Shown: piece after piece, positions 9,718-21,308 of the stretch
Numbering within the stretch: position 1 is the stretch's first letter
Layout: every line of letters begins with the position of its first letter
Assembly: GCA_964016985.1 (NCBI GenBank)
Contig: OZ024823.1
Coordinates: 41,512,264-41,576,263, forward strand
Source: Anodontia alba
Lineage: Eukaryota; Mollusca; Bivalvia; Lucinida; Lucinidae
Direction: 5' to 3'
DNA length: 64,000 nucleotides
Program-made: the position numbers and the translations under genes
The notes under the pieces: model-generated
The model's input: the letters and a program-made list of their open reading frames with translations, nothing else
Told to the model about the DNA's origin: nothing
Database searches by the model: none

Positions 9718-12553
9718 AGAGGACCATGATGGTCCTATATCACTCACCTGAGCAAACAGATTTGCATATTTACTGTTGAAGTTTCAGCCAAGTTCACTGC
9801 TCTAGGATTTTTGTATAAATTTTATAGCACCATCCCCCACACCTCCCCCCCCCCCCCCCCCTCCCCACCCACCCATGTATTTTTAACACATCTTGACGAC
9901 TTGAACTGAATCTTAAAAGAGGGTCACCAAAGGAACATTTCTGCCAAGTTATATTGAAATTGGTCCAGTGGTTTAAAGTGTTTTATGTAGCTATAAGGCC
10001 CTACCCCCTAACGGCCATGTTTTTTGGCGAATCATGACAGCTTGAACAAACTTGGTAGAGGGTCACCAAAGGAACATTCCTGCCAAATTATATTGAAATC
10101 TGATCAGTGGTTTCTGACAAGAAGATTTTTAAAGTTTTCTATTTAGATATATAGGGAAAATAAGCCCCACCCCATGGCAGCCATGTTTTTTGATAAATCA
10201 TGATTGCTTGTATAATCTTGGTAGAGGGTCACCAAAGCAACATTCCAGCCAAGTAATATTGAAGTCGGTCATGGGGTATGTGACAAGAAGAATTTTAGTT
10301 CTCTATGCAGATATACAAGAAAAATAAGCCCCACCCCCCTGGGGGCCATGGTTTTGACGTATCATGAAGGCTTGAACAATTTTGGTAGAAGGTCACTAAA
10401 GCAACATTCCTGCCAAGTTCCATTGAACTCGGTCCAACTGTTTCCTAGGAGAAGATTTTTAAAGTTTTCTATATAGCTATATAGGGAAAATAAGCCCCTC
10501 CCCCTAGTGGCCATGTCTTTTGACGAATCATGACAGCTTGAACAATCTTTGTAGAGGGTCACCAAAGAAACATTCCTGCCAAGTTGTATTGAAATTGGTC
10601 CATTGGTTTCTGAAAGGAAGATTTTTAAAGTTTTATATATAGATATATAGGGAAAATAAGCCCCACCCCCAGCAGCCTTGTTTTTTGACAAATGATGATT
10701 ACTTGAACAATCTTAGTAGAGGGTCACCAAGGAAACATTTCTGCAAAGTTATAATGAAATTGGTCCAGTGGTTTCTGACAAGAAGAATTTTAAAGTTTTC
10801 TATATAGATATATAAGGAAAAAAAGCCCCGCCCCCTGGCGGCCATGTATTTTGACGAATCATGACGGCTTGAACAATCTTGATAGAGGGTTACATAAGAA
10901 ACATTCCTGCAATGTTATATTGAAATCGGTCCAGTGGTTTCTGAAAAGATCATTAAAATTTTCTATATAGATATATAGGGAAAATAAGCCCTGCCCCCTA
11001 GCGGCCATGTTTTTTGACAAATCATAATGGCTTGAACAATCTTGGTAAAGGGTCACCAAAGAAACATCCCTCCCAAGTTGTATTGAAATCGGTCCATTGG
11101 TTTCTAACGACAAGATTTTTTCTAGTTTTCTATATAGATATACAGGGAAAATAAGACCCCCCCCACCCCCAACCCCCCCCCCCCACCCCTAGCGGCTACG
11201 CTTTTTGACAAATCATGATTGCTTGAACAATCGATAGAGGGTCACTAAAGAAACATTTCTGCCAAGTTATACTGAAATCAGTCCAGTCGCTAATGACGAG
11301 AAGATTTTTAAAGTTTTCTATATAGATTATATAGGGAAAATAAACCCCGCCCCCTAGCGGCCATGTTTTTTGACGAATCATGGCGGCTTGAACAATCTTG
11401 GTACAGGATTACCGAAGAAACATTTCTGCAATATTATATTGAAATCCGTCCAGTGGTTTCTGACAAGAAGATTTTTAAATTTTTCTATATAGATATATAG
11501 CCAAAATCACCCCGCCCCCTAGCAGCCATGTTTTTTGACGAATCCAAATGGCTAAGCCTTGAACAATCTTGGTAGAAGATCACCGAAGGAACATTTCTGC
11601 AAAATTATTTTGAAATTGATCGAGTGGTTTCTGACAAGATTTTTAAAGTTTTCTATATAGATATATATGGGAAATCACCCCATCCCCTAGCGGCCATGTT
11701 TTTTGACGAATCCAAATGGCTTGAACAATCTTAGTAGAGGATCACCAAAGGAACATTTCTGCAAAATTATATTGAAATCGCTCCAGTGATTTCTGACAAG
11801 AAGATTTTTAAAGTTTTCTATATAAAAATATAGGGAAAATAAGCCCCGCCCCCTGGCGGCCATGTTTTTTGACGAATCCAAATGGCTTGAACAATCTTCG
11901 TAGAGGATCACCAAAGGAACATTTCTGCAAAATTATATTGAAATTGGTCCAGTGGTTTCTGACAAGAAGATTTTTAAAATTTTCCATATAGATATATAGG
12001 GAAAATAAGCCCCGCCCCCTGGCGGCCATGTTTTTTGACGAATCCAAATGGCTTGAACAATCTTGATAGAGGATCACCAAAGGACCATTTCTGCAAAATT
12101 ATATTGAAATTGGTCCAGTAGTTTCTGACAAGAAGATTTTTAAAGTTTTCTATATAGATATATAGTGAAAATAAGCCCCGCCCCCTGGCGGCCATGTTTT
12201 TTGATGAATCCAAATGGCTTGAACAATCTTGGTAGAGGATCACCAAAGGAACATTTCTGCAAAATGATATCGAAATCGGTCCAGGGGTTTCTGACAAGAA
12301 AGTTTTTTTAAGTTTTTAGTTAAAAAATCTATTTTTAGCTTCTGTGACCTAGGTATGCAATGGACTGGAACCATTTGAACAACTTTGAAAGAGAACAAGG
12401 ATCATTCCTGTGAAGTTTGGTCAAAATCCAATCAGTGGTTTAGGAGGAGATGTTGTTTAAAGATTGTGGACGGACGGATGGATGGACATACGGACGACAA
12501 CGACGGACGGTGAGTGATCACAATAGCTCACCTTGAGCCTTCAGCTCACTTGA
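9718..12553 (+). mobile_element. Large pearl-like element with ~165 bp tandem core
   Basis: The left end is CAAGAGGACCATGATGGTCC followed by ACTCACCTGAGC. About fifteen tandem units of roughly 165 bp follow, each with GTAGAGGGTCACCAAAGGAA, CAGTGGTTTCTGACAAGAAG, ATATAGATATATAGGGAAAA, CCCCCTGGCGGCCATG and GACGAATC. Late units (11.6-12.3 kb) are more alike, as expected for recent local expansion. After the core come a distinct segment, a GGACGGACGGATGGATGG run and the terminus GAGTGATCACAATAGCTCAC, then GAGCCTTCAGCTCACTTGAGCTAA, broken here for length. The minus-strand ORFs of 60-110 codons at 10.4-12.3 kb are shadows of the repeat unit. The architecture is that described for bivalve pearl elements with BIV160-type cores; assignment to Helitron/Helentron relatives is inference. 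Confidence 0.8.
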
Positions 12554-12555
12554 GC

Positions 12556-12865
12556 TAATGAAAACATTTCCCTCTAACCTTACCTGCTACAAGGATAGCA
12601 AGCTTTGCCAAACTGTATGCCAATATTAGTTGGATGCCCTGGTGAAGTAAGATACATGACACCTGCGCTACACACGACCACCCCCTGCCACCCAAAGAAC
12701 CCTGATTTCGTATGAGAAAGTCGCCACCTTTTGCTGATTCAAGAAGGCAGTTATCAGTTACTGGTGAAAGTATATGCACTTTGTACTGGTTTGCCACTAA
12801 GAGGATCTTAGTCTACCCATGAACAATGAGGTTAGATTAACTGATAGTCCCAACATGACCATAGT
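12556..12865. mobile_element. SINE-B second half plus decayed SINE-A fragment
   Basis: Bases 12556-12690 complete SINE-B copy 1. From about 12720 the plus strand resembles the body and tail of SINE-A (TGCTGATTCAAGAAGGCAG, TCAGTTACTGGTGAAAG, GTACTGGTTTGCCACTAAG, CCCAACATGACC), degenerate and without its tRNA-like head. Confidence 0.6.
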
Positions 12866-13046
12866 TGCTTACCATGGACGTATAAAATCAAATTCATTTT
12901 TGACTGCTGTCTTTGACATACTTTCACATTTTCTAATATGCATGACCGGTCTCATCAATTATAAATTGAACGAGGACTTCACAGTAATAATCCCATTCTA
13001 AAACAGACTTTGTGCCATTAAAATATAGAGGAGATTCATTTCTTGT

Positions 13047-13096
13047 CAACATACAGAGGGCCATTTATAAATGGCATTTATCCTCTGTATCTAGAT
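13047..13096. repeat. Short palindrome
   Basis: ATACAGAGGGCCATTTAT is mirrored by ATGGCATTTATCCTCTGTAT with almost no loop. Confidence 0.5.
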
Positions 13097-13177
13097 ACTA
13101 ATTACTAAGATTATCAAAGTTTTCTATACAGATCATATTTTTATACAAATATATAGGGAAAACAAGTGCTGTTCACA

Positions 13178-13178
<1 letters not shown>

Positions 13179-13238
<60 letters not shown>

Positions 13239-13241
13239 TGT
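13179..13241 (+). repeat. (TG)n microsatellite
   Basis: A nearly pure TG run ends in GGTGGGGTGGGGTGG. The 90-codon ORF that spans it is valine/cysteine repeats and not a gene. Confidence 0.95.
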
Positions 13242-13951
13242 GGTGGGGTGGGGTGGGGTGGTGTGGAGGGCATGTGTATTTGAAAGAATTCAGTAAAGGG
13301 TATATTGAGGAATATTTGAGACAGGTTGGATCAGTGGTTTACTTTTTGACTGTTTTCTCTTCAATTCTTAAAAAATTGCCTATTACAATCCATCTACTGG
13401 TTAAGGAGAAGTCATTTGAAGGTTTTTTTTATTTTTAGCTCTGGCAGCCATCTTGTTCATCCAAGAAGAATGGTTTGAGCAATGTTGGTAGAGGGTCACA
13501 CAAGGAACATTCCTGTGAAATTATTTCAAAATCCATTCACTGGTTAAGGAGGAGAAGACGTTTAAAGGTTTTTCTGTTTTTTAGCTCTGGCTGCCATTTT
13601 CATCCAAGCGGAACCGCTTAAGCAATTTTGGTATCGGGTCACCAAAGGAACATTCATGTGAAATTATCTCAAAATCCATCTACTGGTTAAGGAGAAGTCG
13701 TTTAAAGGTTTTTCTGTTTTTAGCTCTGGCAGCCATCTTGTTCATCCGAGTGGAATGGTTTGAGCACTTTTGGTAGAGGGTCACCCAAGGAACATTCATG
13801 GATAATTATTTTAAAATCCATTCACTGGTTAACGAGCAGAAGTTGTTTAAAGGTTTTTCTATGTTTAGCTCTGGCGGCCATCTTGTTCATCTGAGCAGAA
13901 TGGTTTGAGCAATTTTGGTAGAGGGTCACCCAAGGAACATTCATGTATAAC

Positions 13952-15957
13952 TAGAGCAAGTGCCCAGAGGGTCACAAATACCCCCGGCCTGCACAATACT
14001 TAATTATAAAATATTTTAAAGTTAATGACAATGATATAAGGCAAGATATAGTTCACAATGTCAGTCTCTGAGTGACACTGATCTATCATCCCAAGTACAA
14101 CTTTCCTGGAGTAAATAGTCTTCAAGACATGAAGCAAATTTGCTGGGCCATAAAATATAGGTCACTGACCTTCACATACCTGAGAAATTAATCTGATGGT
14201 CACACTGATGCATTATACCAACTATGATGTTAATCCATTTAATAATCCAAAAGATATTAAGCAAAATCACTAGACTATGAAATTTAGGTCATACTGATTT
14301 ATATTTACTTTGAGGTGAAAGTTTGGGTCACACTGTCATTATATGTAAATATAACATTCAGGTATCAAACAGTGTTAGATATAAGACAAGATCACAGGGC
14401 TATGAAATACAGGTCAAATAATCCCAAAATATGATAATAATACATCAAATTATCTTCAAGATGTAACATAAAATCACTGGACCAAGAAATGTAGGTCACA
14501 TTGACCTACATTTACTTTTAGGCCAACTGTTGGATCATACTAATTCATAATCCCAAATAATGATGTTCATACATCAATTAACACTCAAGATACGCGGCAA
14601 AATTACTGGACCATGAAATATAGGTCAAGGTGACCTATATTTGTTATGCTGCCTATCGTGGTGTCACAAAGAACCAATATTCCAGCCGGCCTTGGTGGCT
14701 CAGTTAGATGCGCCGTCCAACTGGAGACCAGGAGGTCGCGGGTTCAACCCCCGCCGAGGTCGGCAATATTCTTTCGTGGAGATTGATCATGAAATATTTT
14801 CTACGGTCATTCTCTTCCTTCCGCTGATTCAAGAAGGGCAGTTGTCAGTTTCTGGCGAAAGAATATGCACAATACTGGTTAACCGCTTAGAGGACTAAGC
14901 CTGCCCAGTAAACGTGTGGTTAGGTAAACTGACCGCGCTCGACATGACCCCCTTGGGTTGACTGGGCCATAAAACCTCAACACAAACAAAAACCAATATT
15001 CCAAGTATCACATTAATCCATGAAATAGTCTTCAAGATATAAGGCAAAATCGCTGGAGCATGAAAATATGATCACAATGACCTTGACTTTATTACACTGA
15101 ATGCTGATGTGATAAACATATCTGATGCCCATCCTTCTTTAAGAAGTTGTTTGTATAAACAAACTGCAACATACTACTTTATTGTGGCATTAATCCATGA
15201 AACAGGCTTCAAAATATGTCAAAATCACTGAAGCATGAAAATAAGGTCACAGTGACCTTGACCTTATTACACTGAATGTTGATGTGATAAACATGTCTGA
15301 TGCCCATCCTTCTTTAAGAAGTTGTTTGTATAAACAAACTGCAACATACTACTTTACTGTGGCATTAATCCATGAAATAGGCTAAAATATGTCAAAATAA
15401 CTGAAGCATGAAAATAAGGTCACAGTGACCTTGACCTTATTACACTGAATGTTGATGTGATAAACATGTCTGATGCCCATCCTTCTTTAATAAGAGGTTG
15501 TTTGTATAAACAAACTGCAATATACTTTATTGGGAGTGTCCTAGATTTTGACCTCTAGCCACACCCTGGGGCATGACCCAGGGGTCCATAGATGTTGAAT
15601 AGAAGAGAACCCTCCAAGGTACCCCCATACCAAATATGAAAAGTTTTTGATCAGTAGCTGCAGAGTTATAAGCAAAAGACAAAAACTTCACGTAAAATTT
15701 TGACGTAAACATCACACTATTTTTTAAGTCCGTGACCTTGACCTTGGGTCAGCAGCATCAGCAGAATGATGTCAGCTATTCTGTAATCATCTAGTAGTAA
15801 CACTAACCACACATCAGCTTTCAAAAATATATGCAAAAGGAAAAAACTTCATGCAAAACTTTGATGCAAAATGTTAATGGATGGACGAACGGAGGGACAA
15901 ACGGATGGACAGAAAGACCAAAACTATATACCCCTCAACATACTTAGTATGGGGAAT
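13952..15957 (+). mobile_element. Pearl-like element inserted in another (copy 1 of a pair)
   Basis: It begins ACTAGAGCAAGTGCCC and ends with a GGATGGACGAACGG run, then TATATACCCCTCAACATAC and TTAGTATGGGGAATAAT. The body is full of ATGAAATATAGGTCA and GTGACCTACATTTACTTT motifs, and at 15050-15530 holds about three tandem units of ~172 bp (CAAAATCACTGAAGCATG, GATGTGATAAACATGTCTGA). A second copy is at 18096-19560. Flanking sequence on both sides is the 138 bp core of the host element, so this inserted within a unit. It contains a SINE-A at 14685-14990. Confidence 0.75.
14685..14990 (+). mobile_element. SINE-A, sense copy with target-site duplication
   Basis: The tRNA-like head starts GCCGGCCTTGGTGGCTCAG (A-box-like TGGCTCAGTTAGA) and has the B-box-like GGTTCAACCCCCGCCGAGG. 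The body reads GGAGATTGATCATGAAATAT, GATTCAAGAAGGGCAGTTGT, GTAAACGTGTGGTTAGG, and the tail AAAACCTCAACACAAACAAA. AACCAATATTCCA occurs immediately before (14672-14684) and after (14991-15003), a 13 bp target-site duplication. The related element at 18096 has an empty site at about 19072-19085. The head is probably an internal RNA polymerase III promoter; mobilisation would need a partner LINE. Confidence 0.92.
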
Positions 15958-16704
15958 AATCATTTAAAAATCCGTTCACTGGTGAACTAGAAGAAGTCGT
16001 TTAAAGGTTTTTCTATTTTTAGCTCTTGTGGCCATCTTGTTCATCTGAGCTGAACGGTTTGAGCAATTTTGGTAGAGGGTCACCCAAGGAATCTTCCTGT
16101 GAAATTATTTTGAAATTGGGCCAGTGGCCTTGGAGATGTTGTTTTTAAGGTTTTACTATTTCTAGCTCTGGAAGCCATTTTGTTCAGTGGAGCAGAACCA
16201 TTTAGGCAATTTTGGTAGAGGGTACCCAAGGAACATTCCTATAAAATTATTTCCAAACCTGTTCACAGGTTTAGGAGGAGATGTCTTAAGTAAATTGTTG
16301 ATAGACTAGAAGATGTTTAAAGGTTTTTCTATTTTTAGCTCTGGCAGCCAACTTGTTCATCCGAGCGGAATGGTTTAAGCAATTTTGGTAGAGGGTCACC
16401 CAAGGAACATTCCAGTGAAATTATTTCAAAATCCATCCACTGGTTACGGAGAAGACGTTTAAAGGTTTTTCTATTTTTAGCTCTGGTGGCCATTTTGTTC
16501 AGCGGAGCAGAACCATTTAGGCAATTTTGGTAGAGGGTCACCCAAAAACATTCCTGTAAAATAATTTCAAAATCCATTCACCGGTTTTGGAGATATCTTT
16601 TAAGTAAATTGTTGACAGACCCACGATGGACGCCGCAAAACGGACATCGAGCGGTCACAAAAGCTCACCTTGAGCCTTTGGCTCAGGTGAGCTAAAAGGA
16701 TATG

Positions 16705-17090
16705 GGGAGGTGAGGGTCCTTTTTTTGTGGGGTAGAGTCCCTATTCAAGCATTGGAATTATTTGATGAGCATTGGTGCAGAGGGGGTGGTGGTGGTAGGG
16801 GCTGGATGCATTTCCTCTTAAGATTTAAAGCAGGGTTCCAGCTTGTGTGGATGGCAATTTACTGGTGTGCCACCAACCGGAGATGGACTCTGGCTAGCCA
16901 TCTGCCATTGTTGTCCATTTCTGTAATGCACAATTGTGTGTTCAGCAACTTAGGAGATGCAGATGCATTTAAATCTATTATTATTATCATTATTATTATT
17001 ATTAGAGTATTTGTATCTTTTTGTCTGCCTTTTTATATGGGCACATTTCATGCCACCCTCCCACCCTTCTGGGGGAAAACACTGATAGGT
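16705..17090. other. Unassigned sequence with (ATT)n microsatellite
   Basis: Contains a GGTGGTGGTAGGGG stretch and, at 16976-17004, a run of TTATTATCATTATTATTATT. The ORF at 16710-17096 translates through the microsatellite and looks spurious. Confidence 0.5.
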
Positions 17091-17094
17091 GCAT

Positions 17095-17352
17095 AAGCTT
17101 CGGCCTCAAAGCTTTCTTTGTTCTGGATAAGATTTTCAATTGTTTTTACCATATATGGACATGGCAGACTTAGTGGAACATAACCACTTGTACAAATTTT
17201 CCATCCGCCTTTAACAGAAGGCTCCACATGAAGTTTGATGAAAACAGGCCAAGAGGTTTCAGAGGAGAAGTCCTTCAAATGTGTGAACAGACAATGAATG
17301 GACAACGGATGAAGAGTGATCACAATAGCCTTTGGCTCAGGTAAGCTAAAAA
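17095..17352 (+). mobile_element. Pearl-like element, 3' fragment (~540 bp-core type)
   Basis: GATTTTCAATTGTTTTTACC, CTTGTACAAATTTTCCATCC, GAAGGCTCCACATGAAG and GAGTGATCACAATAGCC, then TTTGGCTCAGGTAAGCTAAA match the last ~260 bp of the element at 28815-30853. The 5' part is missing. Confidence 0.7.
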
Positions 17353-18095
17353 ACAGGCTATGGTCATAAAATGATGCTGCATTGTTTTGAGTCATTAGAG
17401 AGTAGGGATTGGATGGGTATACAGATTTTGTACCGGTGTACCCGTTTCCATTGTAGTTTAGGCATGCCAACAGTTAGAAAATATACATTTGAATGAATAT
17501 AGTATGTCGTGTCAGCCTCTCTGTCTGTCTGTCATTGGCACATGTAAGCCCTATGTATAGGAAGAATCACAACGCATACAAGTGTACAAAGGTGGATTGG
17601 CCAGATTGATGGCGATAGCAAATTATACAAACCAGTCATGTTGAACTTTGCTCTATTTGCTTGAAATTCTTTTATTATTTATATATTCTATAATTAGCAT
17701 TCTGGTAAAGAGTACTAAATTTGTATCCAGGTTATTGGTGTACCGACCCAGACCTAGGGTACCTGGGTACTCGTCCTAGCCCTAATGCCAACTAAGATGA
17801 TTGTAGGTTTAAGTTATTCAGTAGGTAATCACAAATGTTGACAGACTGACAGCAAACCGGATGCCTGTATCACACCTGCTTAACCAAGCAGTTGTGACAA
17901 AACTTGTTTAACAGATTCCAAGTTTGAAATTTCTCATAGACTGCCTCAAATGTATGCAGCCCTGTGTAAGACACCTTGTGTTATCATACAAACTTATATG
18001 CAAATTTATTACACATTGTGGAACACCTTATGATATCATAAAAATAATTATGTTCATCATCATGGTATGTGTTCCATAAAGCGTTTAAATACAAA
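17353..18095. other. No gene or repeat recognised
   Basis: Mixed-composition sequence. A short CTGTCTGTCTGTC run lies near 17522. The ORF at 17048-17470 (minus) overlaps a repeat fragment and has no support. Confidence 0.4.
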
Positions 18096-19560
18096 CTAGA
18101 GCAAGTGCCCATAAAATATTTTAAAGTCAATGACAATGACATAAGGCAAAATCAATGGACCATGAAATATAGGTCACTGACCCACATATAGTTTACAATG
18201 TCAGTCTTTAAGTGACACTGATCTATCATCCAAAATACAACTTTTCTAGAGTAAATAGTCTTCAAGACAAAGCAAAATTGCTGGACCATAAAATATTGGT
18301 CACTGACCTATATATACTTGAGAAGTTAATCTGATGGTCACATTGATCCATTATACCAAATATGATGTTAATCCATAAAATAATCTAGATTGTGTTGGGG
18401 TTTAACAACACGTTAACCCTTGTGGGTCATTTTGTGTCATCTCCCAGAGAAAGGGAGAAAAGAGATAGAAGAGATAGTAGAAAAAGTGAAAGAGAAGGAC
18501 AGGGTAGAAAGAGGAACAGGAGTGAAAGTGAAGAAACGGAAGAAATAAAAACATCTCCCCTCTACTCTTACCTGCTACAAGGATAGCAGGCCTTGCCCAA
18601 CTGTAAGCCAATATCAGCTGGACGCCCTGGTGACGAAAAAATAATCTAGAAGATATTAAGCAAAATCACTAGACCATGAAATATAGGTCATGCCAATTTA
18701 TATTTACTTCGAGATCAAAGTTTGAGTCATACTGTGTCATTATATGTAAATATGACACTTAGGCATCAAATAGTGGGAGATATACTACGAAATGACAGGG
18801 CTATGAAATATAGGTCAAATAATCCCAAACTATGATAGTAATATTTCAAATGGTCTTCAAAATGTAACATGAAATCACTGGACCATGAAAGATAGGTCAC
18901 AGTGACCTACATTTACTTTAAGGTCAACTGTTGTATCATACTGATTCATAATCCCAAATAATGATGTTCAAACATCAAATAACATTCAAGATATATAGCA
19001 AAATTACTGGAGCATGAAATATAGGTCAAGGTGACCTACATTTGTTTTGCTGTCAATCGTGGTGTCACAAAGAACCAGTATTCCAAGTATCACATTAATC
19101 CATGAAAAAGTCTTCCAAGATATACGGCAATCGCATGAGCATGAAAATAAGGTCACAATGACCATGACCTTATTACACTAAATGTTGATGTGATAAACAT
19201 GCCTGATGCCCATCCTTCTTTATTAAGAAGTTTGTATAAACAAACTGCAACATACTAATTTATTGAGGCATCCTAGATTTTGACCTCTAGCCCTGCCACA
19301 GGGCAAGACCCAGGAGTTCATAGATGTAGAATGGAAGAGAACCCTTCCAGGTACCCCCATATGAAAAGTTTTTTATCAGTGGCTGCAGAGATATAATCAA
19401 AAAAAAAACTTCAAAGTAAAACTTGGTTATAGCAAGGGTTAACAGATGGAATCAGGGATGGACGGAAGGATGGATGGACAGGCTGGACAGATGAATGGAC
19501 AGATGGAACCAATGAAAACTATATACCACTTTGGCATACTTTGTATGCTGGGGGTATAAT
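18096..19560 (+). mobile_element. Pearl-like element (copy 2 of the pair)
   Basis: It starts ACTAGAGCAAGTGCCC and ends with a GGATGGACGGAAGGATGGAT run, then ACTATATACCACTTTGG and CATACTTTGTATGCTGGGG. It matches 13952-15957 along its length except for insertions: this copy carries a SINE-B at 18390-18637 and lacks the SINE-A found in the other. Confidence 0.75.
18390..18637 (-). mobile_element. SINE-B with target-site duplication
   Basis: The plus strand reads TTGTGTTGGGGTTTAACAAC through GGAAAGAGAAGGACAGGG-like purine sequence to AGCTGGACGCCCTGGTGACG. AAAATAATCTAGA is repeated at 18377-18389 and 18638-18650. The matching point in the element at 13952 (near 14237) is uninterrupted. Confidence 0.88.
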
Positions 19561-19607
19561 GAATATTTGTCATATTCAGTTTTGTGAACCTGGCCCCTAT
19601 CACCATG

Positions 19608-19862
19608 GTCTGATTTTTGTATAATTTATTTTTTTTTTATCTGGGTTTTATGGCCCTTTCAAGAATATTTCACTTATATCGAGCCGATCGTTCATCAAAG
19701 GTGGGCTAAAACCGAAGAACCTGGGAAAAACCACCTGACCATCCGTAAGCAGAACTTGGCTTTCCCACATGTGACCTGAGCGAGGCTCAAACCATAGCAT
19801 GAGAAACCTAATGGATTAAGAGTCAACTCTCCTATCCACTAGGCTGTAGCTGTGTAGTTATG
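19608..19862 (-). mobile_element. SINE-K, tRNA-Lys-like head
   Basis: On the minus strand the head reads CCTAGTGGATAGGAGAGTTG, then GACTCTTAATCCATTAGG, where CTCTTAA is the loop of tRNA-Lys(CTT), and a B-box-like GGTTTGAGCCTCGC. The body has ACATGTGGGAAAGCCAAG and the tail ends in a poly-A (plus-strand poly-T near 19628). A second copy is at 37590-37850. Too degenerate to be a working tRNA. Confidence 0.75.
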
Positions 19863-20176
19863 CATGTTGACTCTTGGGGTGAGAGTGCGGAGCAGTAAGG
19901 GTGACAAACCCTTTTATAAACTGGATATTCTAGAGGAAAATACAACGTATAGTTGAACTTTGAAGGCAAGAACACTGATGGTCCAAAAATCTTGGTCCGA
20001 CAGAACTCCTTTTACACACCTCCCCTTAACTTGCCTAAGGTAATGGTATGTCATATTAATTAAAAGAACAACAAAAACACGAAGTGAATTAGTTTCAAAA
20101 TAATTTATATTAAAAAATAGCCTCTAAAAATACATTTTCCTCACAGTACTTTTACTGCCCAAACGGTGAAACATTT

Positions 20177-20372
20177 TAACCCCTAAAGCGCAATCATAAC
20201 TACAGCTGATAATATTTTGAATTTTTTGTTGTTATTTTTTTAGAGAAAATAAGACATTTTATGTGAACTGCCTGCTTAGCACACAATTCACACAAAATGC
20301 CACTTATGTTCTCTGAAAAAAAAATCAAAATGTTACCTGCTGAAGTTGTGACTGACGTTTTAAGGGTTAAGT
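20177..20372. mobile_element. MITE-G2, TTAA-flanked
   Basis: TTAACCCCTAAAGCGCAATC at the left faces GACGTTTTAAGGGTTAA at the right. Inner arms contain TTTTAGAGAAAATAAGAC and TTCTCTGAAAAAAAAATC. Like MITE-C it has a CCC terminus at TTAA. Confidence 0.7.
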
Positions 20373-20435
20373 GTGCCAGGAAGTACATGTACTGAGCTGC
20401 AATATGAAAAACTCCACAAAGCCATAAACAAACAG

Positions 20436-20996
20436 TTAACCCTTAAAGTGCATAGCAAAATTTTAGCAGATGACATTCTAGTTTTTTAAATTATTTTTCA
20501 GAGAAAATAAAGACCTGGCATTTCAAGTAAAAAATAAAGATTTGGCATTTCAAGTAAACTATCTGCTGCAGACAACTCCCCTGAAATGTCAAGCCTAATA
20601 TCTGAAAAACACATATAAAAAAAAAATAAAAATTGTCTGCTGATGCAGTTGTTTTTTGTTTTGTGTTGAGGTTTTACGGCCCAGTCAACCCAATGGGGTC
20701 ATGTCGAGCGCGGTCAGTTTACCTAACCACACGTTTACTGGGCAGGCTTAGTCCTCTAAGCGGTTAACCAGTATTGTGCACATTCTTTCGCCAGAAACTG
20801 ACAACTGCCCTTCTTGAATCAGCGGAAGGGAGAGAATGACCGTAGAAAATATTTCATGATCAATCTCCACGAAAGAATGTTGCCGACCTCGGCGGGGGTT
20901 GAACCCGCGACCTCCTGGTCTCCAGTCGGACGGCGCATCCAACTGAGCCACCGAGGCCGGCCTGATGCAGTTGTGATCAGCACTTAAAGGGTTAAG
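20436..20996. mobile_element. MITE-G2 split by a SINE-A
   Basis: The left end TTAACCCTTAAAGTGCATAG and right end CAGCACTTAAAGGGTTAA are separated by a normal MITE-G2 body plus a complete SINE-A at 20653-20961. Confidence 0.75.
20653..20961 (-). mobile_element. SINE-A, near consensus, with target-site duplication
   Basis: A nearly perfect copy. On the minus strand the head GGCCGGCCTCGGTGGCTCAG and B-box GGGTTCAACCCCCGCCG are intact. CTGATGCAGTTGT flanks it at 20640-20652 and 20962-20974. The 67-codon minus ORF inside is the usual chance translation of this SINE. Confidence 0.92.
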
Positions 20997-21046
20997 ACAT
21001 TAACCACTCATCTGTGCCATCGGTCAGCATCTACCATGTTCATCCT

Positions 21047-21273
21047 TATCCCATTGTAGTCAGGAGACTCTTAAAAGGGTAACTGGCAAACAGTGCAGAC
21101 CCAGATCAGATGGCACAGAATGCGGCATCTGTTCAGGGTCTCCACTGTTTGCAAATAGTTTAGCCATTTTTCTCTGGGAATATGTAAATCTCATAGCCGG
21201 ACGTACCTAAAATTGAAATTGGACTCTTCCAATATATAGTGTGGGAGAGTCTATTCAGTATACAATGGGTTAA
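21047..21273 (+). mobile_element. MITE-E, complete copy
   Basis: ATCCCATTGTAGTCAGGAG at the left and ACAATGGGTTAA at the right, with the AGATGGCACAGAATGCGGCA hairpin in the middle. Confidence 0.75.
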
Positions 21274-21308
21274 AGAACCAAGATTAATTGTAGTAGAAGA
21301 ACGTAATG

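Larger units (their letters stand above)
13142..16700 (+). mobile_element. Pearl-like element, ~138 bp core, interrupted by a second element
   Basis: The core unit (TTTTAGCTCTGGCGGCCATC, TTGTTCATCCGAGCGGAATGG broken by variants, GGTAGAGGGTCACCCAAGG, CATTCACTGGTTAAGGAG) occurs about four times at 13430-13951. It stops inside a unit and resumes inside a unit at 15958, continuing for about five more units to 16600. The end is the same terminus as 9718-12553: AGCTCACCTTGAGCC, then TTTGGCTCAGGTGAGCTAAA. A (TG)n run at 13180-13240 lies near the 5' side. The interruption is the element at 13952-15957. Confidence 0.75.

Noticed and set aside
9890..12310. CRISPR-like regular repeats
   Set aside because: Units of about 165 bp abut each other with no unique spacers. 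This is a minisatellite core in a eukaryotic element.
13166..13438. 90-codon ORF with Val-Cys repeats
   Set aside because: It is a (TG)n microsatellite read in frame.
16335..17470. Minus ORF at 16335-16577 and overlapping ORFs at 16710-17096 and 17048-17470
   Set aside because: The first is a shadow of the 138 bp core. The others cross a microsatellite and a repeat fragment and have no exon borders.
20748..20951. ORF MAQLDAPSDWRPGGRGFNPR and its relatives at 14641, 31737, 33972, 47414, 50077 and 58977
   Set aside because: Each is the same chance translation of SINE-A, including its tRNA-like head. Similarity between copies reflects the repeat and not protein conservation.
20880..20960. Functional tRNA genes at SINE heads
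   Set aside because: The A- and B-box-like motifs are in SINE copies with tails and target-site duplications, and the acceptor and anticodon stems are not fully paired.
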